Positions 11,520-22,940 of a stretch of 64,000 nt of DNA are shown in pieces. A program made the translations under genes and the position numbers. Under the pieces are notes generated by a model. The model saw only the letters and a program-made list of their open reading frames with translations, made no database searches and was not told where the DNA came from. This DNA comes from Inia geoffrensis (taxonomy: Eukaryota; Chordata; Mammalia; Artiodactyla; Iniidae): NCBI GenBank assembly GCA_036417435.1, contig CM070904.1:126356695-126420694 (forward strand), in the 5' to 3' direction. Numbering within the stretch: the stretch's first letter is position 1; every line of letters starts with the position of its first letter.

Positions 11520-11990
11520 TGGACAACTACATGGAGTACCTGATGCTAGACTGGAGGGAGAAAAATGCTATTAAGGACATCTTTGGGTCCATTGATAAAC
11601 TTGGGAATAAACAGTAGAGCAGATGGAAATATTTTGTCAAAATTATGTTTACTCAAGTTGATTTTTTAAATTGTGGTTATGTAAGACAGTTTCCTTACTC
11701 TTAGGAAATAAATAGGAGTAAGGGGCCATGGTGTATGCAACCAACTTTCAAATGTTTCAGGAAAAAAGTGTGTGTACACATATGTACATGTAAACATATG
11801 TACGTATGTGTGAGTATACACATATTGTGTATGTGTATATATATGGAGAGAGAAAGAGAAAGACTGAAAATAGGGAAAATGTTAAAATAGGTGAATGTGA
11901 GTAAGAGACGTAGGAGTGTTCTTGCACTATTTGTGTTCTTGCAACTTTTCTTTAGGTTTGGAATTATTTTCAGAAAAACTTACCAAAAAA
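11520..11990 (+). mobile_element. Old L1 3' UTR fragment
   Basis: Diverged text typical of an old mammalian L1 3' UTR: GTGGTTATGTAAGACAGTTT, then CTTAGGAAATAAATA, an ATGTATGCAACC segment, a TG/TA-rich stretch (11768-11844) and TTCTTGCAACTTTTCT near 11936. Not coding. Confidence 0.55.
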
Positions 11991-12767
11991 CATATTAGCA
12001 AACCAATGAGAAGCACTACTATGGACAATAAATTTTACAACCATCCTACCTAGGACTCATCTAAAGTCTAAAATGGCCAATACAGCTTGACTGGGAGGTG
12101 GGTCCTGGGATTCAGGGGTTTAAGGAGTTCTGCTTTCACAATTCCGTGTTTATTCTCTGCCCCACAAACGTTTGCATCTATATGAGAGCCTACAGAAAAT
12201 ACCCATAAAACCGGAGCTGTTACTGAGCAAGGGCCCTGGGCCCAGGGCAGCAGGGGCCTGAGACTGGATGTGGCCCTTGGGCAGATGGACAGCTTTGGGG
12301 GCCATCCTGATAGGATAGAGCTCTTTAGTCCCAGGTTCGTCCCCACCAGTACCAGTCCTGGAGGCCCTCAAGTGCTGGGGTTCCACAGCCCGATTCCCCC
12401 AGTCCCTGTTATGGGGCTGGGGGGACACCAGGGCCCTGGCGCCTGTGCTATGGCCTGCGGCACTTCCTGCTGGGCAGCATCCCAGCACCTCATTGACAGA
12501 ACACTGATGCCCACCAGAACAAACCAAAACAAGAGCCTACTGTCCACACCCTCACCATCACCTCGGCTTTTCATAAGACCCGGGGTCTAGGGTCCTTGAG
12601 CATTCCAAGTTCCAAGAAAAGATCTCCTCATCACGCATTCTTCCGTATCCATCGCTGGGCTGGAATTTAACATATTAACTCTAATCTCCCAGATGTCTTT
12701 ATGTCAATTCATGTGCCCCCTCCCCCTGCACTCTTCTCCCACCCTTAAAACACATATGCATAATAAA

Positions 12768-12900
12768 ATCAATAGCTACCATTTACTGACACTTTATGTG
12801 CATTTGATCATTTAATGGTCCCAGGGAGGTAAGTACTATTATTCCATTCTACACAGTTTAGTAATCATTAACTAAATTCATCCAGCTAGAGAGTTATGGA
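12768..12900 (-). mobile_element. MIR fragment
   Basis: TACCATTTACTGACACTTTA, then GGTAAGTACTATTATTCCAT, then CCAGCTAGAGAG. Confidence 0.6.
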
Positions 12901-13104
12901 GCAGATCTTCCAGCACAGGCAGGCCTGGAAGGGGTGGGGCAGGTAGGCTGCACGTGGAAGGGGTTCCCCACCTCAGGACCTGGGAACCCAGAGGTTGAAA
13001 AGTCCTCTCTGGAAAGGACACACTGGTGAAGGACGGTCCAAGATTTATGAATCTCCATGAATACAGCTGGGTATCCTGAGTACACACTTGGGAACTGGCT
13101 GCTT

Positions 13105-13258
13105 GGATTCAAACCTCAGCTTAGCTGATTACTAGCTGGGTGACTTTGGGCAAGTGTCTTAACCTCTCTGGACCTCAGTTTCCTCCTCTGTAAAATGGGG
13201 ATAATAATTGTACCTCATGGGGTGGCTGTGAGGATTAATGAGTTACACACACACAGAT
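13105..13258 (+). mobile_element. MIR element
   Basis: CTAGCTGGGTGACTTTGGGC, CCTCAGTTTCCTCCTCTGTA and GGATTAATGAGTTA follow the sense MIR consensus closely. Confidence 0.8.
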
Positions 13259-13364
13259 TTTAGGACAGAATTAGTTCTTTTTACAAAATGCTGCCTTCTG
13301 TGCATCCCTCCCTTAAAGCCATTAGATCCAAAGGACTCACCCACTTTTTGAAAATCAGTTAATG

Positions 13365-13470
13365 AGTTTAGCTGATTTTGTTAAAATTTATTAAAATGCC
13401 AATTCTGTAGGTCTGGGGTGGGACCGAAGACTCTACATTCCTAACCAGTTCCCAGGCCCACGGCCTCACT
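13365..13470 (+). mobile_element. MER5-like hAT DNA transposon fragment
   Basis: GTAGGTCTGGGGTGGGACC and CTACATTCCTAACCAGTTCC resemble the MER5A/B consensus. Confidence 0.45.
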
Positions 13471-14317
13471 TGAGTAGGGAGGGTCTAGAGTACTTGACCT
13501 AGAGGGCCCCCTACCCTCCGGATCTTGCTCCTTTGCATTTCCACAGCCTGTCAATATCTATTAAAATGTGGCTGCTAGACAGTTCCTGGCGCAATCAGTG
13601 CGAGCTGGACCACCACGTCCCTTACTCCTGATGGATTGGCAGAGTTTGGAGACAACTTCGTCCTGCTACTAGTGCCAGCTCCCCAGAGGGAGCCTCCTCA
13701 TCCCACGTATGGTCCCACGGAATGGTCTGGGCTGTATGGAGACTGCAGCCCTCCTCTCCATCCCTGCCGTCCATGAAGCGCCTCATCACCTAGGGAAGCA
13801 TACATTTCTCAACCTGCCCTTCAAACCAGTTTCCCCAGGTCCTTGCAAGATGGCTCCTACCTATTGGGTGTGTCTCCCCCATTCAGTTGTGGAACAAAAG
13901 TCATTAGTCAAGAATTGAAAAATGGGAATAAATGTTGTTGAAGGTACATGGGGAGTCATGCTCTTCTACTTTTTCATTTGTTGAAAAGTTATATAAATTT
14001 TTTACAATTTAAAGCAGTTTGTTCTCAAGGCAGATGACCTTAAAAGTACATATAAAGAAAAAGTCTCTTCGTTCATCACATCATCACTTATAACAAATTT
14101 GAAAGTCTGAAGAACTACAAAATCCTAGATGCCTAAGGAAGGCATAGAAACAGCTATCTTCAATTCATTCCCTCTTATATCAGACCTAGCTGTAATTTCC
14201 AGTTTTATAAAGCAGCCCTGTAGCCATTTGGAAGATTCTGGAATAAAGGGCAACTTGCTAAGTAGTCATTAAGGAGCTCTGCACCTGCCAGCCTTTTTTT
14301 CCGCATAGGAACCATTG

Positions 14318-14500
14318 GACTTTCACAGCACGTACTTTTCTAAGCCCTTGAAATGCATTAACTCATTTATTCATCAACCCTACAAGAGTTACTACTATTA
14401 TTCACATTTATGAGAGGAAAATGAAGCTCAGAAAAAGTGACTTGCCGAGGTCACAGAGCCAGTTGGAGGAGAGCCTGGGCAGTCCATTGCTGTTTTAAGA
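14318..14500 (-). mobile_element. MIR fragment
   Basis: AATGCATTAACTCATTTATT, then AATGAAGCTCAGAAAAAGTG and TTGCCGAGGTCACAGAGCC. Confidence 0.65.
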
Positions 14501-14573
14501 ACAGTGTTTTTCATACTGGACCCCAGGGCACTTGTCCCAACGCAGATATGAAAGCCTAACCCTCTACAGTCTT

Positions 14574-14937
14574 CTGAGGCATATCCACACGCTGGAGTAT
14601 TATTCAGCCATAAAAGGGAATGGAGTACTGATACCTGCTACAACCCTGATGAACTTAAAAACATAATGCTAAGAGAAAGAAGCCAGACACAAAGAGCGCA
14701 TACTGTGAATTCCATTTATATGAAATACGTAGAATAGGCAATACCACAGAGGCAGAAAGCAGATTCCTGGGGGGGTTGAGGGGAGGGGCAGATGACGGAT
14801 GACCGCTAAGCAGCACTGGGTTTCTTTTTGGGGTGATGGCTGCTCAACTTTGTGAATACATTAGAAACAGCTGAGTTACATATACTTTTAAAGGGGTAAA
14901 TTTAATGGTATGTAAGTTATATCTCAAAAAAAAAAAA
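14574..14937 (+). mobile_element. Old L1 fragment (ORF2 end and 3' UTR)
   Basis: Contains GGAGTATTATTCAGCCATAA, CATAATGCTAAGAGAAAGAA and AATTCCATTTATATGAAATA, all hallmarks of the L1 3' region, and ends in an A tail. Frames are broken. Confidence 0.75.
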
Positions 14938-15025
14938 AGTCTTTTGAGGATTCTCAAGAATCGGGTCCAATGAGGAGAATATTTAACAATTTAGTAAAAA
15001 CCAAAGCTGGTGAAGGGTGGCAAAA

Positions 15026-15549
15026 TGTGCCACCCCCAAATATGCCATTTTGGCATAAGGATTATTTTGAGCTAAAGGCGACTGAGAGGAAGCAGATACA
15101 AGAAAATCTCTCTGCCCTCCTCCTGTTTGGACATAAATTTGCAGAGGTGAAAGGACAGAAGTTAATTAATGGAGACAGCTCTGGACACTTACCAGTCTGG
15201 AGATGGCAAGAGAGGAAGATACATGACAAACCTTGTTAAAACCAGCCCTTATCTACTATTAGTTCCCCCGTATCTTTACCTTCCTACAATTTGATCCCCT
15301 AGAAACTCAAAAAGTCCTTTTCCTTTGTCTTGCCACTTCTCTAAAATTTTATTGGTCTTGTGTTAGGTGCTATATAATAAGCCCAAGTTCTAAGCACCCC
15401 CGTTCGAGTTACTCCTCACTGGGTGCTCCCATGCGTATGTGCCATGCACATTTTAATACACTTCTGTTTATTTTTCCCTTGGTAATCTGTCTTTTGTTAG
15501 TTTAGTGTACCGGGCTCCCATCAGAGAACCTAGGATGGGTAGAAGAAAC
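15026..15549 (+). mobile_element. Solo LTR of an old endogenous retrovirus
   Basis: A ~0.52 kb unit that starts TGTGCC and has a TATA box (TATATAATAA at 15371-15380). A downstream polyadenylation-like AATACA (15455-15460) and U5-like text to about 15549 follow. Its 3' third is repeated, diverged, at 7798-7965. No retroviral coding sequence is attached. The 89-codon open frame inside it is incidental. Class and exact borders are uncertain. Confidence 0.5.
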
Positions 15550-15814
15550 AGACTTTTTTTCTTGTCCTACTCCTGCAGGAACCTCTACTGTCTGGCTCCT
15601 ATTTGTCTGTCTCAATTCCTGTCACTCCTCCCCCCGCCCCCCCCACCACAATCCGCCCCCATGCCACCTCCCATGCCCAGCCTTTCCGCACTCCTTCAGT
15701 TCCTCAACTTTGATCTGCCCTTTGCCTCTTCAGAGTCTAAGGGAATCACTGCTTCCAGGGAGCCTCTCTGGCCTTCTGCCTAAGTCAGGGCCACCGCCAC
15801 CTTGCGGACAGCCT

Positions 15815-15985
15815 CATCATCCTACACGTACCACCCTGGTAATTTGCTCAGGGTCTGGCTTCCTTGTTCGACTCTAGGCTCCATGAGGGCAGGGATGGGC
15901 TGTCTTGTTCACTATTCTACCCCCTGCCACCAGCACCCGAACAGAGGAGGCACTTACAAATCTGCTGAACAGAGACGGCAGGGCC
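15815..15985 (+). mobile_element. L2 3' end fragment
   Basis: AGGCTCCATGAGGGCAGGGA and TGTCTTGTTCACTATTCTA. Confidence 0.6.
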
Positions 15986-16299
15986 CCGTCACAGAGGGAG
16001 CTCTGTGGCCTTCAGAGGGCCCTGCTGCTTTGAGAGGGCAGGGGGCCTTCCCTCTCAGGGCTGCAATTCACCTTGAGCCCCATCCTTACATGGCTCCATT
16101 TCACATAGCCCTTTAGTTATTTACTCCAGATAACACACATGCCTGATTCACCAAACAAGCAACTGACTTGTTTCTCAAGTGAATTTTAAAACTTCTCTTT
16201 CCTTGTCTTGATGTTGTTTGGGGTAGAGCTGGGTACACAGCTGTGATCTGCAGGGAGCTATGGTAATGTTTTCTCAAAGGCAACCAACTAGTTGATCCT

Positions 16300-16470
16300 G
16301 CTTTTTTTTTTTTTTAATATTTATTTGGCCGCTCCAGGTCTTTTTATTTATTTATTTGACTGTGTGGGATCTTAGTTGCACCCACGGGATCTAGTTCCCT
16401 GACCAGGGATCAAACCTGGGTACCCTGCATTGGGTGCACAGAGTCTTAACCACTGGACCACCGGGGAAGT
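16300..16470 (-). mobile_element. CHR-type SINE, shortened
   Basis: Reverse-oriented T-rich tail, short body and the head (CACTGGACCACCGGGGAAGTCC). TCCTGCT repeats on both sides as a possible short target duplication. Confidence 0.8.
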
Positions 16471-16529
16471 CCTGCTACTTTCTTAAGAGCCATCTGCCTT
16501 CCCCTCAACTGTTAAGAATAGACAATCTT

Positions 16530-16839
16530 GGGCTTCCCTGGTGGCGCAGTGGTTGAGAATCTGCCTGCTAATGCAGGGGACACGGGTTCGAGCCCTGGTC
16601 TGGGAGGATCCCACATGCCGCGGAGCAACTAGGCCCGTGAGCCACAACTACTGAGCCTGCGCATCTGGAGCCTGTGCTCTGCAACAGGAGAGGCCGCGAC
16701 AGTGAGAGGCCCGCGCACCGCGATGAAGAGCGGCCCCCGCTTGCCACAACTAGAGAAAGCCCTCGCACAGAAAGGAAGACCCAACACAGCAAAAATAAAT
16801 AAACTCCTACCCTCAACATCTTCTTAAAAAAAAAAAAAA
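16530..16839 (+). mobile_element. CHR-type SINE with apparent 3' transduction
   Basis: Full-length plus-oriented element with intact Pol III boxes: A box TGGCGCAGTGG at 16542-16552 and B box GGTTCGAGCCC at 16585-16595. A first A-rich tail (16791-16803) is followed by 22 non-SINE bases (16804-16825) and a second A tail. The whole unit is bounded by AATAGACAATCTT at 16517-16529 and 16840-16852. Confidence 0.9.
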
Positions 16840-17363
16840 AATAGACAATCTTTCACTAAGCAAGAGACGCACCTACCATTGATCAGTAATGCTGGGTGTT
16901 GGGATCCCCGCCTTGTGAAAGTTTAGACAAATAAGCATGGACTTAATTATAGATCCTATGGACGTGGCGGACCTGGAGACTGAGGTTGCAAAGCACGTGC
17001 CTCAGTTTGGATGAAGCATCTCTGCTCCACTGTCCATTAGCTGATGAACTTGGGCGAGACTCATAACCCTCAGTCTCAGCTGCTCATGTGTAAGTGAGGA
17101 ATCATTCCTGCCCTGCCCTCTCTGCCTTGAAGGGACTCTATTCTGATCTGCAAAAAATTCCTCACAGGAGCAAACGAGCTTGGGAAACTCAAGTAAGGCA
17201 GTTATGACCTGAGAACGTGCTATAGCAGAGAAAGAAAGGATGGAAGAATAAGGAGGTTTTTCCTCCCAAGCCCCAGAAATGACCACGAGTCACGAGAATT
17301 CTCTGGGATCACCGGATGCCAACATTCTAGAGCTGGGGGTCTCCTCAGACATCACTTAGTGCA

Positions 17364-17506
17364 GGGACTTCCCTGGCGGTCCCACGTCTGGGGTTAAGAC
17401 TCTGCGCTCCCGACGCAGGGGGCATGGCCCGGATCCCTGGCCGGGGAACTAAGATGCCGCATGCCACAAGTTGTGGCCAAAAAAAAAAAAAAAAAAAAAA
17501 AAAAAC
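17364..17506 (+). mobile_element. CHR-type SINE, short form with long A tail
   Basis: GGGACTTCCCTGGCGGTCCC head, B-box-like region and a ~27-base A tail. No clear target duplication. Confidence 0.82.
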
Positions 17507-17764
17507 TACTGCTGTTTCCGAATTTCACAGGGCCAAGAAGCCCCAGACACCGAGCAACAGGGGCAACAGGAACTTCCGCGGCCCCTCCGGGCCTCAGAGC
17601 CTTTTCCATTTGCCCACCTACAGCTCTCCCAGTTAATCAAAAACTGGGCATGTATAACATGAACCAAACTTCTTAAGGCAAAAAAAACACTGGCGGGAGC
17701 CATAACAGCTTATTAAAGAGTGGTTGTCCTGTAAGGTGGGTTCACTACTTTTCCTGCTTTCCTG

Positions 17765-17895
17765 TACTTTAAGTACTTTTGTGTACTTAACCTCTCTGTG
17801 CTGCACTTTTTCCATCTGTACCTGGTTATGAAAATCAAAGCACTTAAAAACAGGACCTGGCATATAAGTAGTCGGTGAATGCCGGCTATTATTTC
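17765..17895 (+). mobile_element. MIR fragment
   Basis: CTTAACCTCTCTGTGCTGCA, then AGGACCTGGCATATAAGTAG. Confidence 0.6.
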
Positions 17896-18119
17896 TTTCG
17901 AAATATTCTACCAAGAACATGTATTCCTTGTATGACGAAAAATGGTTTTTTAAATGTTTTATTGCTCTTAACAAACCTCTCTTTAATGGAAAAAAATTTA
18001 CTTTTTGTTCATCAGTGTCCTCACCCTTCCCCCAAATCCACAGTCCCAATCTGAAGTAACAAGTTGCAAACTACTGTAATTTGCGGAAGGTGCTTTTCTT
18101 TTATGAAAAACTATGCGAG

Positions 18120-18860
18120 TCACATCCCAAAAACTTTCCGAAGCGCTACATCGCCCCGCTTTAGCGCGGACAGAAGAAACAATGTTTGGAGAAGGCCTCG
18201 GGCGTTCCCGGAGGCGAGCCCTTGTTCCGCTCTTGGGGAAAGGTGCGTAGCTCCCGCCATTAGGACGCGCGAGGGAAAATGGAGGCTCCCGGCCCGCCCC
18301 TCGGCGGCGGCAAGCCACGAGCACAGCGCCTGCGCCCTGCGCGTCCACCCCGGCCCGCGAGGCCCTTACGGCTGTTGAGGGCGGGCGAGGGGAGGGGCAG
18401 GAGCGCCGCACCACGCCCCACCCCGCGCCCGAGCGCGCGGTTCCGGGGAGTCCGGCTCCGGCCCTGTGGTCCGCTCCTGGCCGCTCCGGCCCACCAGCCG
18501 CTCCGTAGGCGCTATCGCGCTCCGTGCTTTCCCTCCGGCCCTTTGTGTCCTGGCGCGCGTCGGAGGAAACGCGGGAACGCGCGCCGCGCTGTGCGCCTGC
18601 GCCGGAGGGCGGATGGCGCGCCCTGCCGGGAGTCGGGAATGGGTACCGCTCCAGGACGCCCCGCCCTCTCCCCGCCCCCAGCCGCCATTTCGTGCTCCGG
18701 CGCGCGCGGACACCGCGTGATGGATGCCCGGAAATCAGGACAACAAAGGCCAGAGCGCCAGGGCTACGCGGGCTGCAGGTCCTTCCGCTGCCCGCCGGGC
18801 GAAGATGGCGCTCGGAGACTGCAGCTGTGCTCGAGTAGGGGGGGGAAATGGACGCTTTTA
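18120..18860. promoter_or_regulatory. CpG island with no recognised gene
   Basis: CpG-dense block in otherwise CpG-poor DNA. It has NRF1-like GC repeats (TGCGCCTGCGCC at 18592-18603 and a similar run near 18327-18341) and a plus-oriented YY1-type GAAGATGGCGC at 18800-18810. These are marks of a housekeeping-type promoter. I find no credible coding exon on either side. Open frames through it are expected from GC content. It may serve a non-coding RNA or a distant alternative exon. Confidence 0.6.
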
Positions 18861-18883
18861 CCTCTTTCGGTTGGCGTCAGGGC

Positions 18884-19230
18884 CACGCACGGCCTCGTGT
18901 GTGCAACCATCGGTAGTGTGCACCTTTCCGTGTTTGCTCAACCTCTGGAGCTTGCACAGCCGTAGTATGCCCGAACTCGTGTTTGCACCCTCTGGCATGC
19001 ACGAACCCGTGGGTTTCCACGCATTATTGTGTGCACGACCTCGAGAATGTGCTCGCACCTGAGTAGGCGCTCGCACCTGAGTAGGCGCACTCTTGCTTTT
19101 GAACTGCCTGGCTGCTTACACAGGTCCGGGTGTGCACGGACTCGTGTTTGCACCAGCCCGGTATGTGTATAGATGCGTGGACTCTTGAATCTGTGTACTC
19201 ATCAACCTGTTTGCATGGCCCAGGATGTTT
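18884..19230 (+). repeat. Decayed ~30-bp minisatellite
   Basis: Repeated variants of TGCACGAACTCGTGTTTGCA followed by CC..CTGG, e.g. at about 18966-18996, 18997-19030, 19030-19063 and 19131-19162. It includes one exact 18-bp tandem pair (GCTCGCACCTGAGTAGGC at 19051-19068 and 19069-19086). It directly abuts the CpG island. Confidence 0.65.
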
Positions 19231-20214
19231 TCAGACCCAGGAGTGCAATCCCAGCCTCCCGCGATCTGGGGCACCTGCGAAAACTATCCCGTTTATGGCC
19301 TGTTTTAGATTCTTTTCTCTTTGGCTGAGTTTATACGCAACACATAACCACCTGCCCGCTACCCTATGCTGTTCTTAACCTTTTCTCTGTTGTTTCCGCC
19401 CCGTTTACTGGGCTCGTGCTGTAGACCTGAGTTTGCGCTGGGGTCATGTGGTGACAATGATGCAGGGCTAGTGAGGGAAACAGAAATGGGCAGTTAAGGG
19501 AATCATGCTGCAGCTTTGAAGGAGGCGCCTGGCCCAAAAAGGTCAAGAAAAGCTTCCTGGAGGAAGCCATGAACCAAGGCCAGTCTAGCCGGTCAGGCCT
19601 TAGCTGAAGAGGGTATCAGGGGTCAAGCCCCAAGTTCGGGCTCAGGACTGAAAACTTTATTCTAGGAGGCATTTCGACCGGAGATACCATCAAATTCGCA
19701 CTTGAGAGAGCACAGGGGGTTGAAGTAAAATGCGTAGGTGATGGAGAGGAGAGTGTGTGGGAAAAGGAGGCCTCTTTGTGGAGCCCAGGAGGCAAAAGAC
19801 CTGGGGACCCAGCTCAGCAGGGAAGTGGCCTCCCCAGGGAGGAGATGGGAAGGGAAAGCAGGATGGGGGACTGTGGTCTCTGGTTTACACCTCCTGCTGC
19901 TTCTGTGTTGCACACACTCTTCTCCCCAGGGGAGGGGCACAGACTCAAGCCCCAGCAGTGCCCTTTACCAGCTGGGCCCCTGCGCAAGCATCTATGTCAG
20001 TGGGGATGGAGGGAGATACTGCTTGCAAGAGGACGGTGCAGGCACAGAGGAAGTGTTCAGTGAACATGGGATGGTAGCACTTGAACTGGACCGACTTTAC
20101 AAGTCCCCTTGTCTGGTTCTCCTTTCCCTTCCATCAGAGAACCACCTCATTTGTGTATCTTTACTATGGTTAGGGATATTCTCCTGTTGTGCTCAGTATT
20201 CCTAGGTACATTTT

Positions 20215-20493
20215 TAATAAATTTATTTATTTATTTGTTTTTATTTTTGGCAGTGTTGGGTCTTCGTTGCTGTGCGCGGGCTTTCTCTAGTTGCAGCAAG
20301 CGGTGTGCGGGCATCTCATTGTCGTGGCTTCTCTTGTTGCAGAGCACGGGCTCTAGAGCGCGGGCTCAGTGGTTGTGGTGCAGGGGCTCAGTAGTTGCTC
20401 TGCGGCACGTGGGATCTTACCGGGCCAGGGATCGAACAGGTGTCCCCTGCACTGACAGGCGGATTCCCAACCACTGCACCACCAGGGAAGTCC
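20215..20493 (-). mobile_element. CHR-type SINE
   Basis: Reverse-oriented element with a (TTTA)n tail. Exact duplications CCTAGGTACATTTT at 20201-20214 and 20494-20507. Confidence 0.9.
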
Positions 20494-20694
20494 CCTAGGT
20501 ACATTTTAAGGGTATAAAAGTCCATCTCTTCTAACATACCTCTATCATTCCCATTGAGAATCCCGCTACAACATGGAGCGCCCACACACAAACCCCACCC
20601 CCACCCCCCCAACTGAATGTCTCATGATGGAGAAAGGGCCACTTCACAGGATAGTCTTTTTAGTGAGACCCAGATCTTTGCAATCTGAAATGAA

Positions 20695-20815
20695 GGCATT
20701 TATTCCCCATCACCCAAAAGGTACTTTCTGAGCACATGCTGTGTGTTAGGGCTAGGGATATAGCAACCAAACAGTTCCTCCCTCCAGGAGCTTATAGACC
20801 CAAATTGCAGGATAC
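20695..20815 (+). mobile_element. Old L2/MIR-age fragment
   Basis: TCTGAGCACATGCTGTGTGT, GGGATATAGCAACCAAACAG and CAGGAGCTTATAGACC fit a very old mammalian repeat. Confidence 0.4.
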
Positions 20816-20842
20816 CGGGGTCCAAGAGCAGACAGATACCTC

Positions 20843-21164
20843 CTTTTTTTTTTTTTTTTTTTAATAAATTTATTTATTTTGGGCTGCATTGGGTCTTGGT
20901 TGCTGTGTGCAGGCTTTTTCTAGTTGTAGCGAGCGGGGGCTACTCTTTGCTGCAGAGCACGGGCTTCTCATTGCAGTAGCTTCACTTGTTGTGGAGCACG
21001 GGCTCCAACCATGTGGGCCTCAGGAGTTGTGGCATGCAGGCTCAGTAGTTGTGGCCCATGGGCTCTAGAGTGCAGGCTCAGTAGTTGTGGCACACGGGCT
21101 TAGTTGCTCCGTGGCATGTGGGATCTTCCCAGACCAGGGCTCGAACCCATGTCCCCTGCATCAT
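20843..21164 (-). mobile_element. CHR-type SINE, 5' truncated
   Basis: Reverse-oriented T tail and full body, but the homology stops at CCCCTGCAT. The tRNA-like A-box head is missing, so this copy cannot be transcribed from its own promoter. Confidence 0.87.
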
Positions 21165-21281
21165 ACTTGATATGTTCGTGCTGGAAGACCATGCAGTGTG
21201 TACTACAGCACACTGGGCTGCCCGATGCACCTTGAATTAAAACTGTAGGGGGCTGTGCGGTTGGGGATTGGATGGGCACAC

Positions 21282-21314
21282 GCACCCCCCCCCCCCCCAC
21301 ACACACACACACAA
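21282..21314. repeat. C run and (CA)n
   Basis: A ~15-base C run directly followed by CACACA units. Confidence 0.9.
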
Positions 21315-22559
21315 GGGGAGTGACCTTGTCAAGCACAGCCTCCCTCTCCCCCACCCTGTTCAGGGCATGGTCCATAGTCCATGCTACTGGGGGTCGGGGG
21401 AGCTGACGCATGCTCAGAAGCACCAGCCACTTGATGCAGAAAAAACCGACAGGGTCCCTCCTCAGACGGGGACTGTGGGCATGGAGAACACCCCCGGCTG
21501 TCCTTACGGGTGGGATGGGCTGCCTCTGCCGAGCGCTCTCAGCAGCCACATCTGGGCAGCACTGCTTGCCTGGGAGGTGGGGCCTGCGGATCAGCAGCCA
21601 TTTGTTGTTCCTGTGTCACTCAGGCTTGGGACAAGTTTTGCCACCATTTTAATCTACCAGCAGGGCCACAGGCTGGAGCTTCCAAGCCCGAGATCTGATC
21701 TCAGTAAACTCTGTGTAACCTGGAAGTAGGTAAGGTAGCCCCACCTCTCTCCTGCTGAACGGGCAAGCTGTACTGGATCACTGCTCTACATTTCACTTTC
21801 CCAAAGGTCCAAGGATCTGGGTGATGTCACCCTCCCTCAATGGCCCTTTACTGGAGCATGGGCTCCAGAAGTGGTCTCCCCGCCCCCCTGCCCCTGACCA
21901 GGGGCCAGAGCTGCCCCCTCAGAATTCTGTGATGGGCATTGAGTCTGTGCCCAAGAAACACCTGGTGAGGAATTTCTCTAGTTTTCCACGAATAAACCAC
22001 AAGGATCTAGAAGGTTCCACCCTTGGGCAGCTTCTTTCCTCCAAAGGGTCACATCTAAGAGAGGAGGGATCCCTCCGAAAAATGAGACTGTTTGCAGAAG
22101 AATAAATGCCACCTTGTGTCTGCCAACTTCCTGTAGAGGTTTGTGGGCTTGTTCTGTGTAAATAATTTAATGGAAAATTCCAGAAGGGTACGCAGCCCAT
22201 ATGAGGCTGACCTTGCCAGCCAGCAGACAGGTTATAAAATGTTTCCTCTCTAAGCTGTGGCTGGGAGTCAGGATGCCTCAGTCACAGCCCACAGAAATAA
22301 AACACAGAACTCTGGGCTCTTGGGGAGGGACAGCTTGGGGGGGTTGTGTGGATTTCTTCAGGGAGACCGTCGGTCCCCGCTGCCCCCGGCGGGTCTGGGT
22401 GGAGACTCCAGGGTGTGGCGCCTCTCAGATTGCAAAGCCAGGTCCTGGTGGTCCCAGTGGTGTCCGGCCCTCTCCCCGCCCCCAGCCAAGGCAGCCTCGG
22501 GCTCTAGGCAGTTGGCTGGGGTTAGGGGGCGGAGGAGAAGGCTTCCGGCGGCTCTCTTC

Positions 22560-22940
22560 CTAGCCAGGCGGGGTGTCCCCTTCGGGCAGCCAGGCACGGA
22601 GACCGCCGATCATGGCCCCTGCCCGCCCACTTCCCCGCCCTCCGCCGAGGCCAGTCGGGGGCTGGGTGGGTCCCCCTGGGCGGGTCCCCCCGCCCCTCTC
22701 AGGGCGGCTCTTCCGGGAGTCAGACCGCCCCAGCCCGGCCCGTCCGGGAGGCAGGCCCGCGGCCGGGGCGGGGCGGAAGGAGAGGGCGAGCCGAGCCACT
22801 GCCCAGAGGCCGCGCCGCCCAGGCACAAACATTGCCTTATGTGGTGGCTCCGAGGGCCAGGGCGGCGCCCGGGGAGCTGCCGAGGACGGCCGGACACGCC
22901 CCGGGTGATCGCAGCTCTCGGGATCTCGGCCTCGTCCGGT
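22560..22940. promoter_or_regulatory. Small CpG island with no recognised gene
   Basis: CG-rich segment with several GGGCGG/CCGCCC Sp1-type boxes (e.g. around 22680 and 22765). It is flanked by CpG-poor unique sequence. No TATA, CCAAT or coding exon is recognised. A 334-codon open frame crossing it has the composition of a chance frame. Confidence 0.5.

Noticed and set aside
14970..15239. 89-codon frame
   Set aside because: Lies across the start of the LTR-like repeat. No gene family recognised and no retroviral domain.
7798..15549. A complete provirus between the two LTR-like pieces
   Set aside because: The interval consists of unique DNA, L1 and SINE insertions. No gag, pol or env-like frame is visible.
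16541..16600. tRNA gene suggested by A and B box sequences
   Set aside because: The boxes belong to the tRNA-derived head of a CHR SINE with a poly(A) tail and target duplications, not a folded tRNA.
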